From assembly GCF_009806575.1 (NCBI RefSeq), contig NZ_CP047095.1, forward strand, positions 3,724,001 through 3,788,000: DNA of 64,000 bases, in the 5' to 3' direction. The stretch's first letter is position 1. The number at the start of each line of letters is the position of its first letter. Below are positions 56,441-64,000 of this stretch, in pieces. Origin of the DNA: Rossellomorea marisflavi. Its GTDB lineage: Bacteria; Bacillota; Bacilli; Bacillales; Bacillaceae_B. Position numbers and translations under genes: made by a program. Below the pieces are notes generated by a model. That model had not been told where the DNA came from and did no database searches. It saw only the letters and a list, made by a program, of their open reading frames with translations.

Positions 56441-58828
56441 TTATAGTTTCATCTTGCCGAAGACATTCTTCTCGAAGTCCTCAGGAGATAGAGGTCTGCT
56501 GATGGCATACCCTTGGATCACATCGCACTCGGTCTGTTTCAGGAAGTCGTATTCCCCCATATCCTCGACCCCTTCCGCTGTGACCTTCAGCTGCAGATGC
56601 TTTGCCATGGAAATGATACTCATGACGATGGCTTTGTGGTCTTCGTGGGAGGTGATCCCCTTGATGAAGGAACGGTCGATCTTCAACGTATCTAGGGGAT
56701 ACTGCTTCAGATAGCTCAAGCTTGAGTAGCCTGTACCGAAATCATCCATGGAGATGGACACACCGATCGCCTTCAGTTCATTCAGCTTCCGGATCATGAT
56801 ATCGAGCTCGTACATGGCGATGCTCTCGGTGACTTCAAGGTCAAGATAATCTGGATTGAGGCCCGTCCGGCTCAGAACGTCCTTCACCATGCAGGCGAAT
56901 GATTCGTCGAGGAGCTGCTTGATCGATACATTGACCCCCACCTTCATCGGAGGGTAACCAGCACGCTGCCAGCGTACGTTTTGCTTGCATGCTTCCTTCA
57001 GCACCCATTCCCCGATTGGAATGATGAGTCCCGTTTCTTCAGCCACCGGGATGAACTCAGACGGCGAGACCGGACCGAGGGTTTGGTTCGTCCATCGCAG
57101 GAGCGCCTCCATCCCGCATACCTTTTCGGAAGAAAGATTCCAGGACGGCTGATAGTGCAAGACCAATTCGTTGCGGGAGAGGGCCGATCGGAGTTCTTTC
57201 TCAATCACCATTTTCCGGTAAAACTGATGGTTCATTTCATCAGAGAAGAACTGGAAGCTGTTCTTGCCTTTCTCTTTCACATAGTACATGGCCGTATCGG
57301 CATTTTTCATGAGCGTCTTGGCATCTCGGGCATCTTGAGGATAAAGGCTGATCCCGATGCTCGGTGTGATGGTATATTCCTGCCCCTGGATCCAGAACTC
57401 CCTCCTGAACTGATCGAGCAGGTCATTGGCGATCACCACCGCCTCCTCCTTGGAACGATCCGGGAAGAGAAGAGTGAACTCATCGCCGCCAAGACGATAG
57501 ACGTTCGCCCCATACGGCCGCAGGAAGGCTGCCAAACGCTCGGCAACTTCAATGAGGAGAAGATCCCCGAAGTCGTGACCGAGGGTGTCATTGATGTATT
57601 TGAATCGGTCCAGGTCAATGAGCATGAGGGCTCCCCTGGAGGCGTCCTCGAGGAACCCCGTAAGGTCGTCATTGAACTGCCGGCGATTCGGGAGACGCGT
57701 CAGTACATCGTGGTTCGCTTGGTAAGCGAGCTCTTCTTCATGCTCCTTCCGCTCCGTGATGTCTGTGGAAACACAGAGTACCAGGGTAGTGTCATCTGTC
57801 ACAATGGGGATCTTTGACGTCTGGAGCCAGCGGACACCGCCGCACGTGTCGACGAACTTTTCTTCTTCGACATCGATCCCCTTCATCGTCCGCAGAATGA
57901 ACCGGTCCATTTCCACGATATCCCTGCCCGTCTGTCTGCTCTCCTGTAGCTCAAGATCGGTCATTCCGATCATCTCATCCTTGGAGAGTCCGAACAGGGA
58001 GGCATACGCGAGATTCACCAGGGAATACCGACCGTCCTCATCTTTCGCATAAATATAGCTCGGATTCATATCGATCACCGTCCTGAGGAAGGTATGCTGC
58101 TCATCGATCCGTTCATTCATCTTCTTCACGGTTTCAACGTGGATGCGATTCGATAAGATCAGGATGGAGATGGCGAACAACAGCACCGCGAATGAACTCG
58201 GGAGCAACATGGAACCGGGATAGAGATTCAACACGCCAAGGGAATAACCCACCACGGTGGAGATGGTGAAGTGGATCAGGAAAGAACGCTGGGCCGGACT
58301 CTCGATCCATCTCGATAACAAATACGATACGGCCAGACTGACGGCGAACATGATCGTATTCAGGTAAAACACCCACGAATACTCGCCCGGCACTGGGAAG
58401 TAGAAGGGGAATGCATGACCGGGATTGATCACCCGCAGGGAAGCGACCCCCTTCTCTGTCCACCCGATCACATACACGATGAAACTCCAGCAATAGAAGA
58501 AGACGAGTATGCCCCTATTCATGAAGAAGCGCCATCTGGTCCTCTTCAAGTGCTTCAGCTCCTGCATATAGACGGTGTAAGCCACATGGAAGAGAATCGG
58601 TGCGATCATGATGCTCCCGAACCGGAAGAGCCTGAAGAGAAACTCGACTACTTCCTCAGGGAGTAACGTATAAGCAAATAATACTGATACATCCAACTGC
58701 CAGAATGTGGCGAAAACCAGGAATAAGAAAAGCACCCTCGACAAACTGCTTCCCTTGAACATACGAAGTATGGTGGCGCCGATGATGATCGGGATCAATG
58801 CGACGATTATTGAGTATAAAAAAAACAT
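56441..58828 (-). CDS. Membrane GGDEF-EAL cyclic-di-GMP enzyme with PAS domain
   Basis: 795 aa. Seven or so N-terminal helices (1-about 225), a PAS domain (about 245-365, PSYIYAKDEDGRYSLVN), GGDEF domain (about 375-535) with an intact RLGGDEFTLLF, and EAL domain (about 550-795) with MEALLRW, VTESIAMYE and DDFGTGYSSLSYL all intact. It could make and degrade c-di-GMP; domain order resembles B. subtilis DgcW (YkoW). ATG behind AGGAGGG, 13 bp after the ketoacyl synthase gene, so the two are cotranscribed. Converges on the exopolysaccharide operon. Confidence 0.92.
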   Translation of the reverse strand: MFFLYSIIVALIPIIIGATILRMFKGSSLSRVLFLFLVFATFWQLDVSVLFAYTLLPEEVVEFLFRLFRFGSIMIAPILFHVAYTVYMQELKHLKRTRWRFFMNRGILVFFYCWSFIVYVIGWTEKGVASLRVINPGHAFPFYFPVPGEYSWVFYLNTIMFAVSLAVSYLLSRWIESPAQRSFLIHFTISTVVGYSLGVLNLYPGSMLLPSSFAVLLFAISILILSNRIHVETVKKMNERIDEQHTFLRTVIDMNPSYIYAKDEDGRYSLVNLAYASLFGLSKDEMIGMTDLELQESRQTGRDIVEMDRFILRTMKGIDVEEEKFVDTCGGVRWLQTSKIPIVTDDTTLVLCVSTDITERKEHEEELAYQANHDVLTRLPNRRQFNDDLTGFLEDASRGALMLIDLDRFKYINDTLGHDFGDLLLIEVAERLAAFLRPYGANVYRLGGDEFTLLFPDRSKEEAVVIANDLLDQFRREFWIQGQEYTITPSIGISLYPQDARDAKTLMKNADTAMYYVKEKGKNSFQFFSDEMNHQFYRKMVIEKELRSALSRNELVLHYQPSWNLSSEKVCGMEALLRWTNQTLGPVSPSEFIPVAEETGLIIPIGEWVLKEACKQNVRWQRAGYPPMKVGVNVSIKQLLDESFACMVKDVLSRTGLNPDYLDLEVTESIAMYELDIMIRKLNELKAIGVSISMDDFGTGYSSLSYLKQYPLDTLKIDRSFIKGITSHEDHKAIVMSIISMAKHLQLKVTAEGVEDMGEYDFLKQTECDVIQGYAISRPLSPEDFEKNVFGKMKL

Positions 58829-58841
58829 GATGCCATCCCTC

Positions 58842-60014
58842 CTACTTCGAAATTAACATACAGGCGTTATTTCCGCTTATGCCGTGTGTCGTGATACTGA
58901 CTGTTGAAACCGGCTGATAGCGCGTCTCTCTTACCAAAGGAAGGGACTCAAATCCTTCCTGACTGGTTTTGATGGTGGGGGGGATAAACCCGTACTCCAT
59001 GGAGAGGATGGAAGAGATCGTCTGGATCGCCCCCATGGCGGCAAAGGAATGACCCGTCATTCCTTTAATCGAGGTGATGGGCACATCCCTGTTGAACATG
59101 CGATGATGATTCATGGATTCAATCCGGTCATTCACCTTCAGGCCGAGTGCCTGGCTGTTCACATAGGTGGGGGTCACATCCCCGATGGCATCATGGAGGA
59201 CCGAGAGCATTTCTTCACCCGTATCGTCCACTTGGAGCATCGGCTTCCCTTCATTGCGTGAAACCACCTTTCCGATACTGCCGTGGATCGGGTGCCCCTT
59301 CTTCAGCGCATCTTCCCTTCTTTCGAGTACCAGCATGGCCGCCCCTTCTGCAAGGACAAAGCCGTCATGCTGATTAGAGAAGGGGACGCCAGCATCCGAG
59401 ATGGAGCGTGCTGATTGGATGGCTTTCATCTTCAGGAAGCCATTGATGCTCCACTGTCCAAGAGGAGCATCGGTCCCCCCGACAAGGCAGGCATCGACCT
59501 GACCGGTCTTAAGCAGTAACTTCCCGAGGGACACCGCATCAAGACTCGCCGTACAGCCTGTAGTAAGTGTATAGGCGGGGCCTTTTGCCCCGATATGCTC
59601 CGATACCGTAGAGGAAATCGTGTGCGAATCCACGATGGACACCCCGTGGACCGGATAACCTTTTAATCCTGATGCCACTGGAGCATATGCTTCCACTTCC
59701 AGGATCGCTCCTGCCGATGTACCGATGATGACGCCGATCCGCCTGGGATCCGCCGACAATCCGCTCATGTCGACTGCATCCCGTGCCGCTGCGACGGCAA
59801 GTCTTGCCGATCTCGGATACCGCCGGTAGTTCCTGTTGCCAAGCGTCTCGAACTCATCGTCGATTAGCCCCGCAATGATATCCCCCTGATTCCTTCCCTT
59901 TCCTTTCAGGATGGAATGCGTGCAGATCCCTTTCTCCAATACGTGATGGAATTCCTGTTTATTGTTGGCACCGGGTATCTTCAGACCATACCCGGTCACG
60001 ACTATATCTTCCAA
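58842..60014 (-). CDS. Beta-ketoacyl synthase-like protein lacking one catalytic His
   Basis: 390 aa, thiolase fold of the FabF (KAS II) type. Active-site Cys present (TTGCTASLDA, Cys157 counted from the ATG at 60023), as are the Lys and second His (SIKGMTGHSFAAMG, Lys320/His325). The usual N-x-H-G-T-G-T loop reads VNSQALGLKVND, so the first catalytic His is Gln. Condensation would be impaired; it may act as an acyltransferase, a partner subunit, or on an unusual substrate. ATG at 60023 abuts AAAGG, so TTG at 60014 is preferred. No acyl carrier protein or reductase is nearby. Cotranscribed with the GGDEF-EAL gene. Confidence 0.85.
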   Translation of the reverse strand: MEDIVVTGYGLKIPGANNKQEFHHVLEKGICTHSILKGKGRNQGDIIAGLIDDEFETLGNRNYRRYPRSARLAVAAARDAVDMSGLSADPRRIGVIIGTSAGAILEVEAYAPVASGLKGYPVHGVSIVDSHTISSTVSEHIGAKGPAYTLTTGCTASLDAVSLGKLLLKTGQVDACLVGGTDAPLGQWSINGFLKMKAIQSARSISDAGVPFSNQHDGFVLAEGAAMLVLERREDALKKGHPIHGSIGKVVSRNEGKPMLQVDDTGEEMLSVLHDAIGDVTPTYVNSQALGLKVNDRIESMNHHRMFNRDVPITSIKGMTGHSFAAMGAIQTISSILSMEYGFIPPTIKTSQEGFESLPLVRETRYQPVSTVSITTHGISGNNACMLISK

Positions 60015-60146
60015 TCGAACCATCCTTTACATATAGTTGAACATATACCCACAATACATATTATATAAGGAAAAGAGACATATTCCATTATAATTCGACA
60101 TAAATAGGAGTGTCCCTGCTTACGATGCAGGGAAAACGTTGATCCG

Positions 60147-60178
60147 AAAATAGAAATAGCGCCCGGAGTCCGGACGCT
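60147..60178 (-). terminator. Terminator of the metallophosphoesterase gene
   Basis: Minus-strand AGCGTCCGG-ACT-CCGGGCGCT (one wobble) overlapping the stop codon, followed by a weak ATTTCTATTTT tract. Confidence 0.5.
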
Positions 60179-61877
60179 AAAAATTAAATCGTTCTTTAAA
60201 TCGAAATGGGACCGTGAATTGATGTTCATCACCGGTCAGATAAGGGGCATCGAAATAGCTCCGCTCCTTTTCAGAGATGGAATCGGCCCAAGGGGAATAG
60301 GTCTTGAACCGGATCTTATCATGCTTTTCGTCGAACTCAGCGAGCCTCATCCAACCGTTCCCGCCGTTGTAGCTTGATTGATAATCGACGAGTACCTGGA
60401 TGACGGGATGACCGAAGCGGTTTTCCTTTATGCGGTGGACGGTTCCCTGGTGGTGTCCGTTCACCGTCATGAAGACCTGATCATTCCCATCCACAAGGCC
60501 TTCCCACAGGCGGTTCCCACGATTCGTATCGACCGGGAACGTACCGTCACTTGTGAGGATCTCATGGGATAAGAGGATGGTCGGGATCCCGGGGTGCTCC
60601 TTCAGTACCTTTTTGGCCCACGGCAGGTCTTTCTTCAGATGGCCCATATCCACCGAGAGGAAGAGATATTCATAACTTCCGGCTTCTGTAATGGAATAGG
60701 AGCTGAATTTTGAGGGGGACGTTCCCTTATAATAAGGCTTATCCGTATAGCGCTTCGGTCCGTAATAGTAGAGATAGGGGTTGCCAAGCCCGTAATCATG
60801 ATTCCCTGCGAGGGTGATATAGGGAACTCGGCGTCGGTCGAGGACGCTGAGGCTAAGGGATGAGTGCTCCCACTGCCTGGCCGAATCACTTTGATCCACC
60901 ATGTCTCCAAGGAATGCCGTCATGGCGATATTCAACTTCTCCTGCATGGTGGAGATCCATTTCACCTGCTGATGGAACAACGCAGGCATATAGCGGACCG
61001 TCTTCTGCGGATCGGGCACAAAGAGGAAGTTATAGTTTTCCTTGTTGCCGAGAAGATGACCTTTGCTGCTCATCCCGCTGCGAAGATTGTTTTTCCTCGG
61101 TTCTGGAATGAGCCACTTCCCTTTTGGGAGTGCCTGATCCGAAATGCGGATTTCCTGGATGCTTCCGGCGAATAATGAACCCTTGCCGCTTCCCTTCCCG
61201 ACCGTCCATACCCCCTTATTGGGTGCCAGGAGTCCGGTGACGGTGGATGCATTTTGGCGGAAATCTTCCGCACCGTTGATGAATACCCTCGTCTTCTTAC
61301 CGTCATTGACCACCGCGATGTGATACCAGTCCTTTTTCCCCGGGAGGGCAAAGGATCCGAAGACCCTTGATTTCTTGCCGTTTGCAGGTGTTCCCGTCCA
61401 CTGCACCTGTTTGAAATGGGTGATGGTCAGCTCAGACCCCTTCCTGCCGAGGATCCCCATTCCACTGTATTCATCCCTTGTGAACGGATCGGGAAGCTTG
61501 ATGACCGCTTCAATGGTATAGCCTTTCAAGAATGCCTCCCCATTGAGGGGAGCATCTTTCCCTGTCTGAAAGTATTGGCCGCCCTTCAAGCTTTTGCGGT
61601 TATGAAAGTCGAGGCTCCCCACGATGAATTTCCGTGCGATATCGTCCTTCGACCAGTTCAAGAGCCCGTCCGTTCCATCGTTGACCAGGACGAGCTCATT
61701 TCCTTTCCCGCTCCGATCCTTCAAGATCAGTTTTCCCCCATCAAGGGATCCGCTCTTCACTTCACTTTTGGAGAAACGCCAATGAGCCACCGTGCTATCA
61801 TTGCCGGCTTCAGCCGTGAAGGGAGAGCCCAGACCCACGAACGCGACAAGGACGCATGCCACCCATATTCTTTTCAC
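60177..61877 (-). CDS. Secreted metallophosphoesterase with LamG-like domain
   Basis: 566 aa. Signal peptide MKRIWVACVLVAFVGLGSPF with AEA cleavage; LamG/concanavalin-like sandwich (about 28-250, ending SIQEIRISDQALP); calcineurin-type phosphoesterase (about 280-540) with FVPDPQ, FLGDMVDQSD, LAGNHDYG, LLSHEIL and NGHHQGT. The first ligand motif is D-P-Q rather than D-x-H, seen in other secreted members. It should cleave phosphomonoesters or diesters outside the cell. GTG start at 61877 behind GGAGGAGGGGG. Stands alone. Confidence 0.88.
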   Translation of the reverse strand: MKRIWVACVLVAFVGLGSPFTAEAGNDSTVAHWRFSKSEVKSGSLDGGKLILKDRSGKGNELVLVNDGTDGLLNWSKDDIARKFIVGSLDFHNRKSLKGGQYFQTGKDAPLNGEAFLKGYTIEAVIKLPDPFTRDEYSGMGILGRKGSELTITHFKQVQWTGTPANGKKSRVFGSFALPGKKDWYHIAVVNDGKKTRVFINGAEDFRQNASTVTGLLAPNKGVWTVGKGSGKGSLFAGSIQEIRISDQALPKGKWLIPEPRKNNLRSGMSSKGHLLGNKENYNFLFVPDPQKTVRYMPALFHQQVKWISTMQEKLNIAMTAFLGDMVDQSDSARQWEHSSLSLSVLDRRRVPYITLAGNHDYGLGNPYLYYYGPKRYTDKPYYKGTSPSKFSSYSITEAGSYEYLFLSVDMGHLKKDLPWAKKVLKEHPGIPTILLSHEILTSDGTFPVDTNRGNRLWEGLVDGNDQVFMTVNGHHQGTVHRIKENRFGHPVIQVLVDYQSSYNGGNGWMRLAEFDEKHDKIRFKTYSPWADSISEKERSYFDAPYLTGDEHQFTVPFRFKERFNF

Positions 61878-61956
61878 TATTCCCCCTCCTCCGTCGTGAA
61901 TGGTTTGCTCTTAGTATGGACGAAGAGGGTGTATGTATGTGCCATTTTTCCATTAC

Positions 61957-61986
61957 AAAAAGGACCCTGCCGCCAAGACAGGGTCC
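61957..61986 (-). terminator. Terminator of the mupG operon
   Basis: Perfect 8-bp stem GGACCCTG / CAGGGTCC and five T on the minus strand. Confidence 0.85.
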
Positions 61987-61992
61987 ACTGGA

Positions 61993-63006
61993 TCAAATAT
62001 ATTTTTTAAAGCGAATCCGCTGGGACGGTTTCAAGAATTGAAGGAGCGGCATATGCCGTTCATGGACCCAGCCCACCACGTTGACGGAAGGATCGGCTTC
62101 CAATGGGCGGATGACGATCCCCATCTCCCCGCGGTAGCGCCCATAGTCATCATTATCCCTCGTGATGGCTCCCGGCGTGCGCTCAATGCATGCTTCAGGC
62201 GAAACGCCGGCAGCCATCCTTGTGTTCATGATCCTGAGAACATCCCGCCCCGGGTCCGGTCTCAGCGCATACTCTCCGTCCACCTCGTCCGCGCCTTCAT
62301 AGGAAAGGGTGATGATCCCATTCCCGTCCAGCTCGTGAAGATGGTGCAGAAGCTCTGCCGACCATCCAGGATCACCGATGAATACACCGCTGACCCCTTC
62401 ATGGAAAAGACCGGCCGCATGTACATACGGATCCCCGTGCCTGTGATCTTCAAGCGTCGGGAGCCCCTGGAATAACGGTCCCCTCTGTTCCTCATCACCG
62501 GGTACGAAAGCATACACGGGAATCCCGAATGAGTCGAACATCCTCTGCTGGGACCGGAAAAACGCTGAGCTGATCCCCGTTTCCCTTCGCGGATAAAAAT
62601 TGTGCCACGCAATCAGGGCGGAAGGATCGATTCCCATCCCCAACCAGTCCTCGACTTCTTCCTTCCTGACGGTACTGGCATTGATGGCAAGCTTGAAGTG
62701 ATGGGAAAGATGCTCCACATCCTCGCGTGAGAACCCATCATCCAGTCTCAGTGCCGTGACCCCAAGCGACCTCATCTCCCTGAAGCATGTAAGGCCGAGC
62801 ATCTCCGGAGTCTGCCGTGAGACATCGGCGAACACTTCGAAACCTTCATCATGGAAAAGGGAAAGGAGCTGGCGTATCCGCTCCTGCCCGGCAGGTTCCT
62901 CCGGAATATGAAAGGATGTGAAAGCCTGTTTGATCCCCATGGCAGAGGCCCGGATGATTCGTTCTTCTGCACGTGGATCAGACAGATAAATCGAAATACC
63001 GATCAT
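61993..63006 (-). CDS. mupG: 6-phospho-N-acetylmuramidase (MupG, DUF871)
   Basis: 337 aa. N-terminal TIM barrel (1-about 230): [61 protein letters not shown]-terminal cyclophilin-like domain (about 240-337, RNMNTRMA-type end with [17 protein letters not shown]). MupG splits MurNAc-6P-GlcNAc, the imported wall disaccharide, into MurNAc-6P and GlcNAc. Its start overlaps the stop of the PTS gene by 4 bp, as in mup/mur recycling operons. Confidence 0.93.
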   Translation of the reverse strand: MIGISIYLSDPRAEERIIRASAMGIKQAFTSFHIPEEPAGQERIRQLLSLFHDEGFEVFADVSRQTPEMLGLTCFREMRSLGVTALRLDDGFSREDVEHLSHHFKLAINASTVRKEEVEDWLGMGIDPSALIAWHNFYPRRETGISSAFFRSQQRMFDSFGIPVYAFVPGDEEQRGPLFQGLPTLEDHRHGDPYVHAAGLFHEGVSGVFIGDPGWSAELLHHLHELDGNGIITLSYEGADEVDGEYALRPDPGRDVLRIMNTRMAAGVSPEACIERTPGAITRDNDDYGRYRGEMGIVIRPLEADPSVNVVGWVHERHMPLLQFLKPSQRIRFKKYI

Positions 63007-64000
63007 TCAAACTCACTCGCCATCTCATCTTTGAATCCGAATGCATACGTCAACAGGAAGCCTGCGAGATAGGCAATAAGCAATCCAATGACATAATAGA
63101 GGATTTCCCCTGCGTTCACAAGGAAGATCAGCGGTACACCCGAGACACCGATGGCGAAAGTCGCCACATCGAAATGCGCCTGGAAAGCTCCGCCGAAACC
63201 GGCGCCGAGACAAGCTGTCAGGAACGGACGGCCAAGAGGCAGCGTCACCCCGAAGATCAACGGCTCACCGATGCCGAGGATCCCGGCAGGAAGGGACCCC
63301 CGATGGCCCGCTTCAGCTTCGGTTTCTTTGTTTTGAAGAAAATGGCAAAGGCCGCTCCAACCTGACCGGCCCCACCCATGGCGAGGATCGGCAGAAGGGG
63401 ATCATCCCCGATGGAATTGATGAGCTCAAGATGCACAGGCGTCAAGCCCTGATGCAGTCCGGTCACGACGAGGGGAAGGAATGTCGCCCCAAGGACGAAT
63501 CCTGCACCGATTCCGCCGACTTCGATCAATGATAATAATCCTTTAGTAATAATATCAGATATGAATCCACCCACAGGCATGAATACGGTATATGTCAGTA
63601 AACCTGTGACCAAGAGTGCAATTGTCGGTGTGAAAATGATATCGATGGCCTGAGGCATGATCTTCCGTACGTTCTTCTCCACGAAGGCCATGAAGACTGC
63701 TGCAATCAAGACCCCGATCAAGCCGCCCCTGCCCGGAAGGAGATTTTCCCCGAAGAGGGCGATGTCACCGATGGCCGGATTGATGATCAGAATCCCCGCA
63801 AGGCCCCCGAGTGCCGGTGAACCACCGAACTCCTTGGCAGCATTCACCCCGACAAGGATGCCGAGGTAGGCAAACAACCCGCTACCGATTACGGACAGCA
63901 TCATGACAAGATTAGATTCACCATTCAGCCATCCGGCCTGGACGAAGAATTTTGTGAAGCCTGTGATCAGACCCGAAGCGATCAGGGCCGGAATGAGAGG
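63003..64000 (-). CDS. murP: PTS EIIC permease, MurP-like, partial and frameshifted
   Basis: C-terminal 330 or so residues of a PTS EIIC of the glucose/sucrose type; the gene continues past the right edge. Helices throughout, with LIIGPALGD-like [34 protein letters not shown] and [24 protein letters not shown]. The frame breaks at a five-G run (C run 63297-63301); adding one G joins [19 protein letters not shown]. Both halves are family-typical, so a missing base is likely. The neighbour mupG suggests MurNAc or MurNAc-GlcNAc uptake. Confidence in the substrate is moderate. Confidence 0.82.

Noticed and set aside
60110..60135. Hairpin TCCCTGC-TTACGAT-GCAGGGA as a terminator
   Set aside because: No T run follows on either strand. 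It is upstream of the ketoacyl synthase gene and could be a chance palindrome or an operator.

Overview
The window looks like a chromosomal piece of a Bacillaceae bacterium of intermediate G+C. It carries a B. subtilis-style gene set: PpaC, PbpC-like PBP3, YqiG, a YhcR-like nuclease, an S-box-controlled metNPQ operon, GlpP, and MupG/MurP. It also has CcpA-type cre boxes, SinR-type boxes and strong Shine-Dalgarno sites with frequent GTG or TTG starts. A marine-type Bacillus such as Rossellomorea is a guess only. No rRNA, tRNA, CRISPR, prophage or transposase was seen.

Layout. 0-4.6 kb: end of a VOC gene, ppaC, a PBP3-type penicillin-binding protein, and trhO. 4.6-5.9 kb: first cluster of GC-rich structured repeats. 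5.9-12.2 kb: an old-yellow-enzyme oxidoreductase, a 1264-residue secreted nuclease/5'-nucleotidase, and an Xre regulator with a membrane partner. 12.7-15.4 kb: methionine importer metNPQ behind a SAM-I riboswitch. 15.7-20.6 kb: a two-component system followed by an ABC exporter, with a BceR-like inverted repeat between the kinase and ATPase genes. 20.9-28.8 kb: an organophosphate locus made of a secreted glycerophosphodiesterase, GlpP, a HAD phosphatase and an ABC importer. Its promoter has PhoP-like TTTACA repeats and a leader terminator. 28.9-30.3 kb: a VOC protein and a WYL regulator. 30.3-39.8 kb: an alpha/beta-galactoside uptake and hydrolysis operon. 39.9-41.6 kb: the largest repeat cluster. 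41.7-47.8 kb: a glutamate-type dehydrogenase and a Leloir operon galK-galE-galT-galM, whose galK is the second in the window. 48.1-51.1 kb: a divergent AbgT transporter and M20 amidohydrolase. 51.2-52.9 kb: two small DUF proteins and a sporulation-kinase-like histidine kinase. 53.3-60.0 kb: a PNAG-like exopolysaccharide operon (GH16, GT2, deacetylase) under a promoter flanked by SinR-type boxes, converging on an operon of an atypical ketoacyl synthase and a GGDEF-EAL protein. 60.2-64 kb: a secreted metallophosphoesterase, then MupG and the end of a MurP-like PTS permease.

The galactoside operon would import oligosaccharides and cut them to galactose. The galKETM operon would then feed galactose into central metabolism. 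Both promoters carry cre boxes and a shared TTAGTAAA motif that the LacI-type regulator could read. The strongest candidates for something undescribed are the SinR-box/c-di-GMP exopolysaccharide locus with its ketoacyl synthase partner, the GlpP/PhoP-like organophosphate importer, and a dispersed repeat family whose outer stem covaries between copies.

Four genes (PBP3, glpP, the deacetylase and the PTS permease) are each broken by what looks like one missing base in a G/C run. I read these as probable sequencing errors and give corrected extents.
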